Assembly: GCF_023278185.1 (NCBI RefSeq)
Contig: NZ_CP066356.1
Span: forward strand, 5,200,001-5,264,000
Reading direction: 5' to 3'
Length of the DNA: 64,000 nucleotides
Source of the DNA: Bradyrhizobium elkanii USDA 76
Lineage (GTDB): Bacteria; Pseudomonadota; Alphaproteobacteria; Rhizobiales; Xanthobacteraceae
In this document: positions 37,682-47,304 of the stretch, piece after piece
Numbering within the stretch: position 1 is the first letter of the stretch
Layout: every line of letters starts with the position of its first letter
The notes under the pieces: generated by a model
Databases searched by the model: none
Seen by the model: the letters and a program-made list of their open reading frames with translations, nothing else
What the model was told of the DNA's origin: nothing
Program-made: the position numbers and the translations under genes

Positions 37682-38911
37682 TCACTTCGGCGCGCCGGCA
37701 GGCGCCTGCGACTGCGCGAGCTGGCCGAGCGTGACGCTCAGCGAATTCGGCGCATGGTCCCGCAGCATCGAAAGCTTGACCGAACTGCCCGGCGCTCCCG
37801 CATAAACCTTCTTGGTCAGCTCGTTGGCGCTCTTGATCGGCTCGTCATTGACCGAGGTGATCACGTCCCCCCGCTTCAATCCGGCCTTCGCGGCCGGGCC
37901 GCCGGTCTGCACGCCGACCACGACCGCGCCGTGCAGATTGTCCGCACCTAAGCTTTCGGCAATGCCGGGGGTGATCGATTGAATCTGGGCGCCCATCCAG
38001 CCGCGCGTGACCGTGCCCTTGTCCTTCAGCTGCGGGATCACCGTCTTCACGGTATCGGCGGGTATCGCGAACGCGACACCGACCGAGCCGCCGGAGGGCG
38101 AGAAGATCAGGCTGTTCACGCCGATCACCTCGCCATGCGTGTTGAAGCTCGGCCCGCCGGAATCGCCGCGGTTGATCCGCGCGTCGATCTGGACGAAATC
38201 TTCCGAAGATCCCGTCTCCAGGTCGCGCGCACGCGCCGAGACGATCCCTGCGGTGACGGTGTTTCCGAGGCCGAATGAATTGCCGGCCGCGAGCACCCAA
38301 TCGCCGGTGCGCGGCGGTTGATCGGCGAGCTTGACATAGCTGAAGTCGGTCCGCCCATCGACCTTGAGCAGAGCCAGGTCGCTGACCGGATCCTTGCCCA
38401 GCACTTTCGCCTTGTAGACCTTGTTGTCGCTGGTGCGAACGTCGGCGCGGTCGCTGCCGCCGAGGACGTGATTGTTCGTCACCGCATAGCCGTCCGCCGA
38501 GATGAAGAAGCCCGAACCGATCGATGTCATCTCACCCAGCTTCGGCAGATTGCCCGGTCCGCGCCTGCCGGGATTCGGAACGGCCCTCCCCGGCGTGTCC
38601 TGATCGGGCAAGTCATCCGGCCCAGAAGAGTCGCCGGGAGACTGGCCGGGAGAAGAATCGTCGTCATCCGCCGCAGCGACCTTGGCGTTGACGCCAATCA
38701 CGGCCGGCCCAACCTTCTCCGCAAGGTCGGCGAACTCGCCGGGACCACCATTGCCATGATCCGCGCGCGAAGCTGCCGGCTGTGCGTGGGCAAGGCTTGC
38801 GCTCACAAGGCTTGCGCTTACAAGGCTTGCGCTCACCAGCAACGCCGACGTGAAGGCACTGGTGACGAGCGACGTGCGAAGGCTGCCGAAAGCCGGGTCT
38901 CTGTGATTCAT
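37682..38911 (-). CDS. Periplasmic HtrA/DegP-type serine protease with PDZ domain
   Basis: Periplasmic quality-control protease of 409 residues. The signal peptide contains three VSASL repeats before AHA|Q. The trypsin-like domain has the triad His (TNNHVLGG, about 147), Asp (SDLALLKVD, about 179) and Ser (RGDSGGPSF, about 250). One PDZ domain (about 310-390, [18 protein letters not shown]) follows. A Asp/Ser/Pro-rich linker ([19 protein letters not shown]) precedes the protease domain. A single PDZ makes it DegS-like in length, but a cleavable signal makes it soluble. The signal-peptide repeat is encoded by three 15-bp tandem units at 38791-38835. Confidence 0.93.
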   Translation of the reverse strand: MNHRDPAFGSLRTSLVTSAFTSALLVSASLVSASLVSASLAHAQPAASRADHGNGGPGEFADLAEKVGPAVIGVNAKVAAADDDDSSPGQSPGDSSGPDDLPDQDTPGRAVPNPGRRGPGNLPKLGEMTSIGSGFFISADGYAVTNNHVLGGSDRADVRTSDNKVYKAKVLGKDPVSDLALLKVDGRTDFSYVKLADQPPRTGDWVLAAGNSFGLGNTVTAGIVSARARDLETGSSEDFVQIDARINRGDSGGPSFNTHGEVIGVNSLIFSPSGGSVGVAFAIPADTVKTVIPQLKDKGTVTRGWMGAQIQSITPGIAESLGADNLHGAVVVGVQTGGPAAKAGLKRGDVITSVNDEPIKSANELTKKVYAGAPGSSVKLSMLRDHAPNSLSVTLGQLAQSQAPAGAPK

Positions 38912-39182
38912 CTTCCGCGTCCATGTTTGGGATCAGCCGATTGCTTTGGATGAGTTGCCGGCCCGGACGCGACGATCAGTGAACCGTTCCCTGCAGCACA
39001 GGGGCGCAATGCCGAGCGACGAACGGCAACGGATAGAGCGACAGACCGTTCCATCGGCATTCGCGGTAGACGGGCGGCTTGCCACCTTTGCGCCCTTTTG
39101 CGCATTAAATCGCCGGATTTTCGCTTGCTTTGCCCGCCTGCGCCCCTACGGTGCGCCCGCAACGACGGAGACGATCTCGACC

Positions 39183-39533
39183 ATGGACGCCGCAATGAAC
39201 TGCCCGAAATGCAATTCCGAGCATGCCTATCAGGACGGCGTTCTCTGGGTCTGCCCGGAATGTGCCCATGAGTGGAGCACCGACGCGGCCGCGGCCGCCG
39301 AGACCGCGCCGGAAGCTGGCGTGCGCGATGCGCACGGCAACCCGCTGACCGACGGCGACAGCGTGATCGTGATCAAGGACCTCAAGGTCAAGGGCTCGTC
39401 GTCGGTGGTCAAGGGTGGCACCAAGGTCAGGAACATCCGCCTCACCGAGGGCAGCGACGGACACAACATCGCCTGCAAGATCGACGGCATCGGCGCGATG
39501 AATCTGAAATCGGAGTTCGTCAAGAAGGCCTGA
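39183..39533 (+). CDS. PhnA/YjdM-type zinc-ribbon protein
   Basis: The product is 116 residues. It has an N-terminal zinc ribbon with two CxxC knuckles ([19 protein letters not shown]) and a C-terminal SH3-like PhnA domain ([47 protein letters not shown]). Despite the name phnA, members are not shown to act on phosphonates. The start is ATG 39183 (GGAG 11 nt upstream); ATG 39195 gives MNCPKC directly and is also possible. It is convergent with panD, whose stop is 12 nt away. Confidence 0.9.
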   Translation: MDAAMNCPKCNSEHAYQDGVLWVCPECAHEWSTDAAAAAETAPEAGVRDAHGNPLTDGDSVIVIKDLKVKGSSSVVKGGTKVRNIRLTEGSDGHNIACKIDGIGAMNLKSEFVKKA

Positions 39534-39544
39534 CGCAGCCGGGC

Positions 39545-39934
39545 TTACGCATCCGCCAATGCTTTCGCCGGTGAGGCGGCGGCCTTCGCGATGGGCCGGT
39601 TCTCGTCGTCGACCAGCACGACCCGCGGATGAAACTTGCGCGCCTCGTCGGCGTCGAAGCTGGCATAGGCGACGATGATGACCTTGTCGCCGGCCATGGC
39701 GAGCCGCGCGGCCGCGCCGTTGAGGCCGATGGTGCCCGATCCCGCCGGCGCCTCGATCACGTAGGTCGAGAAGCGCGCGCCGGTGTCGACATTATAGATG
39801 TCGACGCGTTCATTGATGAGGAAACCGGCGGCCTCGATCAAATTGCGGTCGATCGAAATCGATCCCTCGTAATGCAAGTCCGCTTCCGTGACGTGCGCGC
39901 GATGAATCTTGCCCTTCATCAAAGTCACTTGCAT
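39545..39934 (-). CDS. panD: Aspartate 1-decarboxylase proenzyme
   Basis: This pyruvoyl enzyme makes beta-alanine from L-aspartate for pantothenate and coenzyme A synthesis. From ATG 39934 the product is 129 residues and the self-cleavage site Gly-Ser in HYEGSISID falls at Ser25, exactly the canonical position, which decides the start over ATG 39943. [30 protein letters not shown] and [10 protein letters not shown] are conserved. The C-terminal Ala-rich tail is slightly long. It is a single gene, convergent with the PhnA-type gene. Confidence 0.96.
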   Translation of the reverse strand: MQVTLMKGKIHRAHVTEADLHYEGSISIDRNLIEAAGFLINERVDIYNVDTGARFSTYVIEAPAGSGTIGLNGAAARLAMAGDKVIIVAYASFDADEARKFHPRVVLVDDENRPIAKAAASPAKALADA

Positions 39935-40176
39935 CGAGACCATCCCGTATCGTTGCGTCGGAATTTTCCGCGCCGCCAATAACGGCGCGCCGCCTCCGCG
40001 TCAACGTTGTCCGGGTGTACGCTCGCTTCGAGCGCAGCACCATCGCGATCGGTTTGTCCTGAAATTGCCGACCGCGCCGGTCTGCAATGCTCCGCGCCGC
40101 CCAAATCGGAGAATGAATGCGCTGCGGCGAAGCCTTTCCGGAGCAGGCTATTATTTGTGACCCGGCGGCGAACGCC

Positions 40177-40479
40177 CTACTCCCGCTTGCTCGCAATCTC
40201 GTTCGCCAAGACCAGGATCACCTCGCCGTCGAGGATCGGCTTCGCGACCTCAAAGAACCGCGCCACGGCCGGCGAATTGTTGTGCCGGTCCATGGCTGCC
40301 TGATCCGGGTATCGCTCATACGTCGAAAATATCCGGGGACTGTCGACATCCTGCGAGACGTAGTAGCCGAGGGTGGACGGCTCGTTGGCGCGGACATGCT
40401 CGACGACATCGAGCAATGCCTGACGCATCGCCGCCTCATGGCCCTTCTTCGCGCGGATGATCGCCGTAATCGCTAGCAT
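40177..40479 (-). CDS. Antibiotic-biosynthesis-monooxygenase-fold (putative quinol monooxygenase) protein
   Basis: 100-residue ferredoxin-like ABM-domain protein. IIRAKKGHEAAMRQALLDVVEHVRANEPSTLGY is followed by FSTYERYPDQAAMDRHNNSPAV and VILVLANEI, the YgiN-type pattern. Such cofactor-free proteins may oxidise quinols, or simply bind small aromatics. CGGAGAGAG precedes ATG 40479. It stands alone between panD and a PLP enzyme. Confidence 0.85.
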   Translation of the reverse strand: MLAITAIIRAKKGHEAAMRQALLDVVEHVRANEPSTLGYYVSQDVDSPRIFSTYERYPDQAAMDRHNNSPAVARFFEVAKPILDGEVILVLANEIASKRE

Positions 40480-40539
40480 GCACTCTCTCCGGAATTGGTA
40501 GCCCGTTCGCTCGACCCATCCTACACGCTTTTGACTAGC

Positions 40540-41823
40540 TCACACCCTGCTCAACGCCTGCGCGATGTCGGCCACCAGGTCGGATGGATGCTCGATCCCG
40601 ATCGAGAGCCGGATCGTCGAATCCAGCACGCCGATCCGCTTGCGGATATCGGCCGGTACGCCGGAATGCGTCATGGTGGCCGGCAGGCTCGCGAGCGACT
40701 CGGTGCCGCCGAGACTGACCGCGAGCTTGAATATCTGCAGCGCGTTGAGGAATTTCTCCGCCGCCTGCTGCCCGCCGACGATGTCGAACGAGAAGGTCGA
40801 ACCGGCGCCGCTGCTTTGGCTCGCGAACACACGCCCCGCGGGGGACGCCGGATCGTGATGGCCGAGATAATGCACCTGCGCCACCTTGGGGTGATCGCGC
40901 AGATAGTCGGCGACGATCCGCGCGTTGCGGTCGGCCTTTTCCATGCGCAGGCTGAGCGTTTCCAGCGAACGGCTGATCATCCAGCAGGAATGCGGATCGA
41001 GCTGGGTGCCGATCGCGCCGCGCAGCGCCTTGACGTCCTTCATCAGCTTCTTCGAGCCGAGCGCCGCGCCCGCAATCAGGTCGGAATGGCCGCCGACATA
41101 TTTCGTCAGCGAGTACAGCGACAGATCGGCGCCGTGCTCGATCGGCCGCTGAAACACGGGCCCGAGCAGCGTGTTGTCGCAGGCGATGATCGGCGTATGG
41201 CCCTGTGCCTTGCCGATCGCGTCGGCGATGCGCCGCGTCAGCGCGATATCGACCAGGCCGTTGGTCGGATTGGCCGGCGTCTCGATGAAGATCATCGCGA
41301 CGCGGCCCTTCTTCATCGCCTCGTCGGCAGCGGCGCGGATGACACTCTCGTCGAGGCCGTCGGCAAAGCCCACGGCGTGAATCGAGAAGCCCGCCAGCGT
41401 CCTGGTGAACAGCGTCTCGGTGCCGCCATAGAGCGGCTGCGAATGCAGGATCACGTCGCCGGGCCGCGCGAAGGCCAGCACCGTGGTCGAGATCGCCGAC
41501 ATGCCGGAGGAGAACAGCGCGCAGCTCTCGGTGCGCTCGTAGATCGCAAGCCGGTCCTCGACGATCTCGCTGTTCGGATGATTGAAGCGCGAATAGACCA
41601 GCCCCGCTCCCATGCCTTCCGGAGGCTCGCGCCGGCCCGCGACAAAGTCGAAAAAGTCCTTGCCGTCCTCGGCGGTGCGGAACACGAAGGTCGAGGTCAG
41701 GAACACGGGCGGTTTGACGGCGCCCTCCGACAGCTGCGGATCGTAGCCGTAGTTCAGCATCTGGGTTTCCGGATGCAGCAGGTGATTGCCGATATGGGTT
41801 TTGGACGGAAACGGTTTTGTCAT
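40540..41823 (-). CDS. Cys/Met-metabolism PLP enzyme (cystathionine gamma-synthase family)
   Basis: PLP-dependent gamma-elimination/replacement enzyme of 427 residues from ATG 41823 (AGGAGA before it). PLP-phosphate loop [22 protein letters not shown], and [15 protein letters not shown] with Schiff-base Lys241 are all present, as is [19 protein letters not shown] near the C-terminus. Reactions possible within the family are O-acyl-homoserine sulfhydrylation, cystathionine synthesis and methionine gamma-lysis; sequence reading alone does not separate them. Homologues in relatives are generally labelled cystathionine gamma-synthase family protein. It has no operon partner. Confidence 0.9.
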   Translation of the reverse strand: MTKPFPSKTHIGNHLLHPETQMLNYGYDPQLSEGAVKPPVFLTSTFVFRTAEDGKDFFDFVAGRREPPEGMGAGLVYSRFNHPNSEIVEDRLAIYERTESCALFSSGMSAISTTVLAFARPGDVILHSQPLYGGTETLFTRTLAGFSIHAVGFADGLDESVIRAAADEAMKKGRVAMIFIETPANPTNGLVDIALTRRIADAIGKAQGHTPIIACDNTLLGPVFQRPIEHGADLSLYSLTKYVGGHSDLIAGAALGSKKLMKDVKALRGAIGTQLDPHSCWMISRSLETLSLRMEKADRNARIVADYLRDHPKVAQVHYLGHHDPASPAGRVFASQSSGAGSTFSFDIVGGQQAAEKFLNALQIFKLAVSLGGTESLASLPATMTHSGVPADIRKRIGVLDSTIRLSIGIEHPSDLVADIAQALSRV

Positions 41824-42006
41824 GGCCGGTCTCCTGTTCACGGGCCGCCGCGCTGACGGCGATTCCCGGAATGATGGGACCAGCATACCCCAGCTTTATG
41901 CCATTCAGCCAAAGCACGGCATCAGACAGTTCTGGATAACGAACGGCCGGCGTGCGCCCTGCTCCGCCGGCCGTTCCGAATTGTCACGCAGTGGTGAAGA
42001 CGCGGG

Positions 42007-42267
42007 CTACCAGCCGCGATCCACGTTGCGCACCTCGCCGGTCCGCGCATCGACATCGACCTGCATCCAGCGGCCGAGGCGATCACGCCCCTCGACCTCC
42101 CACTCGTCGCCGAGGAACTGGGTGTTGGACACCGTCACGATGCCGAGATTGGTCGCGACATCGAGCGCGGCTTCCATCGAGATCTGGCTGCCGGAATCGT
42201 AGGCCATCGCCGGCGTCGCTGCGCCGATCGCCAGGGCCGCGATCGCGGGAATAATGAAACTTCGCAT
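42007..42267 (-). CDS. Small secreted PepSY-like protein
   Basis: 86 residues with a Sec signal (MRSFIIPAIAALAIGAATPAMA) and one short PepSY-like unit (ISMEAALDVATNLGIVTVSN...DEWEVEGRDRLGRWMQVDVDARTGEVRNVD). Such periplasmic domains are thought to bind or inhibit peptidases or sense the envelope. GAGGAG stands 7 nt before ATG 42267. It is monocistronic. Confidence 0.85.
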   Translation of the reverse strand: MRSFIIPAIAALAIGAATPAMAYDSGSQISMEAALDVATNLGIVTVSNTQFLGDEWEVEGRDRLGRWMQVDVDARTGEVRNVDRGW

Positions 42268-42396
42268 GGCTCACTCCTCATGGAACGGGATGTTATGCCG
42301 CATAAAACGAGCGGCGCACCCATCAGTTCCGACAACAGGGGTGACGAAGCAGCGCGAAACTTCGGCAGTTGCGGCGATTTGGTGGCGGTTCCGGTT

Positions 42397-43158
42397 TCAT
42401 CGACGCGCGCCGTTCGCCTTGCGCGCTCTCTTCTTCCACATCCGAAATCCGCCCTCGAATGCGTTGGCGTTGTCGCCGAACCTCACCTTGGGCGGCGGGT
42501 TGTCGACCTTGTCGGCATTGCCGCCGCCGAGCACGATGTACTCGGGCTCCAGCGCGGCGGACAGCCGCGCGATGACGTCGTCGACGCTCTTGCGCCATTT
42601 CTTCCGGCCGCGGCGCTCGAAACCCGCGACGCCGACATAATCCTCGAACGTCGCGCCCTTGCGGTACGGCAAATGACCAAGCTCCATCGGCTCGTAAACA
42701 CCATCCACGATCATCGCGGAGCCGAGGCCGGTGCCGAGGCCGAGAAACAGCATCCGGCCGCCCTGATAGCTGCCGATCGCCTGCATCAGCGCATCGTTGA
42801 CGACCCTGGTCGGGCGGCCGAACGCCCGGTGAAAATCGAAGCCGGCCCAGCCGCGTCCGAGATTGTGAGGCTCGGTCAGCGGACGGTTGTGAACGACGGG
42901 TCCCGGATAGCCGACCGAGATCACATCATATGACCAGTCCTTGGTGAGCAGCTTGACCTGCCGCACCATCTCGGTCGCGGACAGCGTTGGACCTGACTCG
43001 AATTCGCGCTTGATGCGCTCCTTGTCGGTCATAACCTTCACATGCGTGCCGCCGACGTCGATCGCCAGCACGGTGCGCTCCGATGCGGGCGCTCGCGCTT
43101 TCGTGCTTGTTGTCCTGCTTGCTTTCTTCCTTGCTTTCTTCCTTGCTTTCCTGGCCAT
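42397..43158 (-). CDS. ppgK: Polyphosphate glucokinase, ROK family
   Basis: ROK-type sugar kinase of 253 residues. The ATP/polyphosphate motif is AIDVGGTHVKVM near residue 30, followed by SVGYPGPVV, the GWAGFDF segment, LFLGLGTGLGSAMI and VLGGGNADKVD. This pattern matches strictly polyphosphate-using glucokinases (PpgK), which phosphorylate glucose from polyphosphate or ATP. ATG 43158 is chosen because the conserved part starts soon after. The N-terminus is a basic Lys/Arg/Ala stretch encoded by 12-bp tandem repeats (43119-43154). Cytosolic. The upstream frame extends into a family B repeat and is not coding. Confidence 0.88.
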   Translation of the reverse strand: MARKARKKARKKASRTTSTKARAPASERTVLAIDVGGTHVKVMTDKERIKREFESGPTLSATEMVRQVKLLTKDWSYDVISVGYPGPVVHNRPLTEPHNLGRGWAGFDFHRAFGRPTRVVNDALMQAIGSYQGGRMLFLGLGTGLGSAMIVDGVYEPMELGHLPYRKGATFEDYVGVAGFERRGRKKWRKSVDDVIARLSAALEPEYIVLGGGNADKVDNPPPKVRFGDNANAFEGGFRMWKKRARKANGARR

Positions 43159-43228
43159 CGATCCGCTCTCTCTCGTGCGCACCGAGTGGAACAGAGAAAC
43201 GCTGCGCGCGCCACGGCGATGTTCTGCA

Positions 43229-43297
43229 TCTGACTCCAATTTGTTCGCAAAGAACGAATCGGAATCGCGCAAATCGGCGCCGCCAAAACCTTAACAA
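43229..43297. repeat. Palindromic repeat, family B
   Basis: The pattern tgactccaatttgttcgc / gaacgaatcggaatcg is an imperfect inverted repeat, followed by aaatcggcgc...ttaacaa. It matches copies at 46926, 47144 and 49264. The rest of the 43159-43535 gap holds no gene I can support. Confidence 0.85.
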
Positions 43298-43535
43298 GGC
43301 GTGCACGTCTGCCGCATCAGAGCGACCGAATGGAGGCAAGCTGAACGCAGGCGACGTCGTTTACAGCAAGCTTGCCGGATCACGTCGCGGCCCAACGGAT
43401 CCGATCGAACAACCCTTCGACCCGGGTGCAGACGCGGTAGAGACAAGGGCTGAGCAGATCGGGGCGCTGCGATTGCGCTTCGTTCGGCCCGATGTCGGCC
43501 CTGCGCTGTCGGCATAATTCTGCGCGTCGGCCGGC

Positions 43536-44273
43536 CTAATCCTTTGACACGAAATCCTTCAGGCGAAGCCGGCTTCGGTGGTCCGCATGCGCTTCCTCGC
43601 CCGACGGATTGAGGCCACGAAAATATGTTTTTTGCCAGCGCTGCTGCGTTGCTCCCGATCCCGGATCCTGCAGATCGGTATTGAAGGCGTTGCGACCTTC
43701 GGACCACAGCCTGTGCTCGCGCTCGATGTCGGGTGCTTTCGACAATGGCAACGTCTCCGGCTCGATCCGCTCGAGGCTGCCACGCTCAATCGGAAAAAGA
43801 TGGCAATATGGCTCGCCCTGCTCAAATCGTATCTTTGTATTCGAGCGCGTGAATCGCCAATTCATCGTGAAGGTGTACGGCGACCAATCCGTCTCGATGA
43901 TCCCGCTCAACGGCGCAATGGCATCTTTCGGCCTGTTGATGGGTCCGGTGACAAAGAGGTCGAAACCGGGATCGGTGCGGAACAGGCACGGGACGTGGAA
44001 GGTCAACACGCCATGTCCGAAGTGGCTCACAGCCGGCGCGTCGGTGCCGAGATCAGGCTTGATCCGAATGGTTTCCTTGTGATTGAGCCCGTCCCAGCGA
44101 GCCGAGAAGCCCGACGGACAGAGCAGCTCCCAGCCATGGGCGTTTGCAATGTTGAGCGGCAGGCAACGGTACGCATAACGTTGGTCGGTCGCATCCATCC
44201 AGTCGCGGTCGGGCGATGCAGGGCGGATCCGAACCGCATGGCCGTCCAATGTGTAGGCGATGAGCTTCGGCAT
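43536..44273 (-). CDS. DUF6065-family protein
   Basis: 245 residues, no signal peptide or membrane segment. Typical blocks are DWMDATDQRYAYRCLPL, NIANAHGWELLCP, FSARWDGL, HFGHGVLTFHVPCLFRT, FVTGPINRPKDAI and SPYTFTMNWRFT. DUF6065 proteins are of unknown function; the middle resembles a beta-rich sensor or binding fold. GAGG precedes ATG 44273, which lies 6 nt downstream of the stop of the large outer-membrane gene, so the two are co-transcribed. GC is lower than the surroundings. Confidence 0.85.
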   Translation of the reverse strand: MPKLIAYTLDGHAVRIRPASPDRDWMDATDQRYAYRCLPLNIANAHGWELLCPSGFSARWDGLNHKETIRIKPDLGTDAPAVSHFGHGVLTFHVPCLFRTDPGFDLFVTGPINRPKDAIAPLSGIIETDWSPYTFTMNWRFTRSNTKIRFEQGEPYCHLFPIERGSLERIEPETLPLSKAPDIEREHRLWSEGRNAFNTDLQDPGSGATQQRWQKTYFRGLNPSGEEAHADHRSRLRLKDFVSKD

Positions 44274-44279
44274 CGGGCC

Positions 44280-46673
44280 TCATTGCGAAAACCAGCCCCG
44301 ACCGCTGTTTGGCGGACCGGCAAATTTGTAGCTCAACCCTACGCGAACGATTTCCTCAGTCAATTTGGCCGAGTGCGTCCATGCGAATGGGCTTAGCGCG
44401 CCCACGTTTTGTGGTGCCGGAGCCGTCCGATCACCGAGATCGACATGGAGATACTCGAACTTGGCCGTCCACGGGCCGCTCACAACAGTCTCCCAGCCGA
44501 GGCCCGCCGTCCAGCCAGGTTTCACGCGGGAGTCGGAGCCCGCGAATCTAAAGCCCGTGGATCCGGGAAAATCAATTGCAGTCGAAAAGGCATAGTCCGC
44601 ATAGGCCAATCCTGCAGTCGCGTACAGCATATTCGATGGGTTTACGAGCAACCCCAGGCGTCCGCGGACGGTGCCGAGGTAATTCGATCGGAAACTGTTT
44701 TCCCAGGTGTTGGATACCCCGGCCGCGAGCGGGAACGGTCCCCGCAACTCGGATGATCGTAGATCGGTGTAGTTGATATCCGTTTCGAGCCCAATGACTG
44801 TCTTGTCGTATTGCACATTGCAGGAGACGCCAGCGCCCGCCGTAATCCCTCCAGCGCGTTGTGAAGCGGCCGAAGTCGCCTGCTGGGCGGCAAGTTGCGG
44901 GACGGCTCCGGCGATTTGCGCAAAATCAACGATGACGTCGTTTGGAGCGGAATCGAAGCGAGCCTTGGCCGAACCATAACCGGCATTCACGCCGACGCTG
45001 CAGCCGGTCCAGCCAAAGGGGACGACCGGTAGCGGCGGCGCCTTGACTGGCATATACGCGGCAAAGGCGGAACTCGCCTCGTCGAACCGCATCCGGAAAT
45101 GCGCTTTCGCCTCCCAGGCATCGATGCCAGGCGTGAAGAATGACAGATAGCCGCCCGACAGCCACAGTTCGGCTTGTGACCCGAGCTGGGCGCGGACGCC
45201 GCCGCGCAATTGTCCATGCCAGCGTGTGAGCCCGACGTCGGTGCCGTCGATCGTGGTGACAGTATCGACCAACTGCTGAGTGTCGTACCGCAACGTGGCC
45301 TGGACGAACGGCTGCAGCAGAAGTCGCTGGTCGAGCACAAAGTCTCGATTGACCTCCACGGAACCTTCGACGTGACCCCAGCTATAACCTTGGCCGGGGA
45401 TCGGAAATCCCTGACTGCTTGTAACACCCGAGACCTCGTCGTGCGCATGAAAAAGCGTGAACCGGGGCAGGACACGCATCCACGGCGTATCGATGATCTG
45501 GGTGATGCTCGTGGACAGGAAGGCGCGGTCGACTGGCATGTTGGCGCCGTGCCCGAACACGTCGAAGGCACGGTCGAGCCGCACGTAGCCGAGCCAGGCA
45601 TCGAACAGCGTCGTTGGGCTGATGAGCCACCCCAGATAGGGCCCTCCGCCGATTCCCGACTGGTAGATCGACGCATTCAGTCCGTCGTACGTGACTTTGG
45701 TGCTTTCCGGATTGAACGCAAAGCCCACAACGAGGTCCGGGCTGACACGATAGTCGAGCCCGTATGTAAGTTCCTGTAGCGTGCCTTGCGACGTGAGCCC
45801 GACAACCCGGTCGGTGTAGTTGACCTGGCGCGGTGTCATCCAGGCATGCCAGCCGTGGCCCATCGATGCCGAGGTCGGACTGGTGGCGACGCTTGCGTAC
45901 TGGTTGAACCCGGCGAGAATCGCGTCCGAGATGAAGTAACTGCGCGCAAAGTCGGTCCCGAGCGCGCGTGCGAGATTCGCGTGCGGCACCGGCATGGGTG
46001 GTGGCGGCCCAGGTGGTGGTGGTGGTGGTGGCGGCGGCGGCGGTGGAGGCGGTGGAGGCGGTGGAGGCGGCGGTGGTGGTGGCGGCGGTGGCGGCGGGAA
46101 CGGTCCGGGATGTGGAAATGGTATGAAGCCGTTCCAGTGCCGCGGAAGCCGCGGAATTGGCCCCGGCGGCCCCGGCGGCGGCGGTGGCGATATCGAACAT
46201 AGCTGGTTGGTGAATGCATTCACCTCATTCGAGACCGACTTCTCGCCGACCAGCGGTCCCAGGACGCCGCCATAGGCCCTGAACTTCTCATGGTCATCGA
46301 ACGACGGCGGAAACACCTCGGTTGCAGTGTCTGTTCGCAAATCGAGGAAGGTGGGTCCGCCGCTGAGCGTTCCGCTCTTGCTGAAGCGCCACATGAAACC
46401 AGTCTGCGGATCGCCCTGCACGCTGCTCGCGTTAATGCAATAGTCATTGGTCGCGGAACGATAGCCATCGAAGCCCAGATGGATTCTGTCCGCGCCGATC
46501 GCGACGTTGCCGGAAACGAGCGACGCCGCGGTCCCCAACAAAAAAGGGCGGACCCGCGTCTGCCAATGTCGCTCCGTCGAAGCGGAACATGCGCGCTGTC
46601 GATTGGATCCGACCGCGGCTTCGGCTGGCTTCGTCGATGGAATCAAGGCCGATCGAGTTCGCGGTGCATCCAT
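44280..46673 (-). CDS. Double-barrel outer-membrane protein: autotransporter domain + polyproline linker + Omp25/31-type barrel
   Basis: 797 residues from ATG 46673, chosen over ATG 46727 because GGAGA lies 6 nt upstream of it only. After a late signal-like segment (FLLGTAASLVSGNVAIGA) comes a small Cys-containing domain (about 65-165), then a Pro tract of about 40 residues (45990-46115). An autotransporter-type barrel follows (about 255-545, GWHAWMTPRQVNYTDR..., FDAWLGYVRLDR, LRGGVRAQLG). After a short Pro linker comes a second, porin-family barrel (about 580-797, FGWTGCSVGVNAGYGSA, GLETDINYTDL, TVRGRLGLLV, GWTAGLGWE, AKFEYLHVDLG) that ends RVGLSYKF plus a short tail. One chain thus carries two predicted barrels. 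It is first in a unit with DUF6065. Confidence 0.8.
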   Translation of the reverse strand: MDAPRTRSALIPSTKPAEAAVGSNRQRACSASTERHWQTRVRPFLLGTAASLVSGNVAIGADRIHLGFDGYRSATNDYCINASSVQGDPQTGFMWRFSKSGTLSGGPTFLDLRTDTATEVFPPSFDDHEKFRAYGGVLGPLVGEKSVSNEVNAFTNQLCSISPPPPPGPPGPIPRLPRHWNGFIPFPHPGPFPPPPPPPPPPPPPPPPPPPPPPPPPPPPPGPPPPMPVPHANLARALGTDFARSYFISDAILAGFNQYASVATSPTSASMGHGWHAWMTPRQVNYTDRVVGLTSQGTLQELTYGLDYRVSPDLVVGFAFNPESTKVTYDGLNASIYQSGIGGGPYLGWLISPTTLFDAWLGYVRLDRAFDVFGHGANMPVDRAFLSTSITQIIDTPWMRVLPRFTLFHAHDEVSGVTSSQGFPIPGQGYSWGHVEGSVEVNRDFVLDQRLLLQPFVQATLRYDTQQLVDTVTTIDGTDVGLTRWHGQLRGGVRAQLGSQAELWLSGGYLSFFTPGIDAWEAKAHFRMRFDEASSAFAAYMPVKAPPLPVVPFGWTGCSVGVNAGYGSAKARFDSAPNDVIVDFAQIAGAVPQLAAQQATSAASQRAGGITAGAGVSCNVQYDKTVIGLETDINYTDLRSSELRGPFPLAAGVSNTWENSFRSNYLGTVRGRLGLLVNPSNMLYATAGLAYADYAFSTAIDFPGSTGFRFAGSDSRVKPGWTAGLGWETVVSGPWTAKFEYLHVDLGDRTAPAPQNVGALSPFAWTHSAKLTEEIVRVGLSYKFAGPPNSGRGWFSQ

Positions 46674-46925
46674 CCGCGGTCTCCACAAATCAGCCCCACC
46701 CCACGCTAGCGCTCCGGGATGAAACATTCAGTCACATAATTGCGGTGCGATGAATTGCTACCTTAAATCGTTTTCCAATGTTGCCAGGCAGCAACTATTC
46801 ATTACAACTTATACGATCGTTCCCTAACAACGTCGCGCGATCGGCGCCAAGCTCTCCGCTTTGCCGCACGAGCAATGGCACAGACTGCACATTGCTCCTG
46901 TGGGCCGCACCACAACTGGGTTCGC

Positions 46926-46998
46926 GATCCGACTCCAATTTGTTCGCGGGGAACGAATCGGAATCAGGAAAATCGGCGCGATCCAGACGTTAACAACG
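46926..46998. repeat. Palindromic repeat, family B
   Basis: Copy with gatccgactccaatttgttc and gaacgaatcggaatc, then aaaatcggcgcg...gttaacaac. Confidence 0.85.
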
Positions 46999-47143
46999 CA
47001 TATACACCGGCCGCATCCGAACAATCGATGTTGTATCATGATGAGATTATTGCTCTCGGCGCGGAACATCGCGGCGCATTTCAGGTGCACTGCGTTCTCC
47101 CGCATCACTGATCGAGCGATGAACCGCACCACGGCCACGTTCC

Positions 47144-47214
47144 CGATCCGACTCCAGTTTGTTCGCGAGGAACGAATCGGAATCGAAAAATCGGCGCGAA
47201 GCGATTCTTAACAA
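47144..47214. repeat. Palindromic repeat, family B
   Basis: Copy with gatccgactccagtttgttc and gaacgaatcggaatcg, then aaaatcggcgcgaagcgattcttaaca. Confidence 0.85.
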
Positions 47215-47304
47215 GACATTGCGCGACTTCGATGCCGCGGCACTTTGTTCGGCGGATGAGCGCACGCGTAACCGGACATCCATCGACGACGTCACTGCGT
47301 CGGG

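Larger units (their letters stand above)
46674..47304. other. Repeat-bearing intergenic region
   Basis: No gene is supported in these 630 nt between the double-barrel gene and the LysR regulator. They hold two family B palindromic repeats (46926 and 47144) about 150 nt apart. The local AT content around 46730-46830 is raised, a likely place for the promoter of the minus-strand outer-membrane operon. Confidence 0.6.

Noticed and set aside
45994..46275. Gly-rich plus-strand frame
   Set aside because: Antisense of the polyproline tract of the double-barrel protein.
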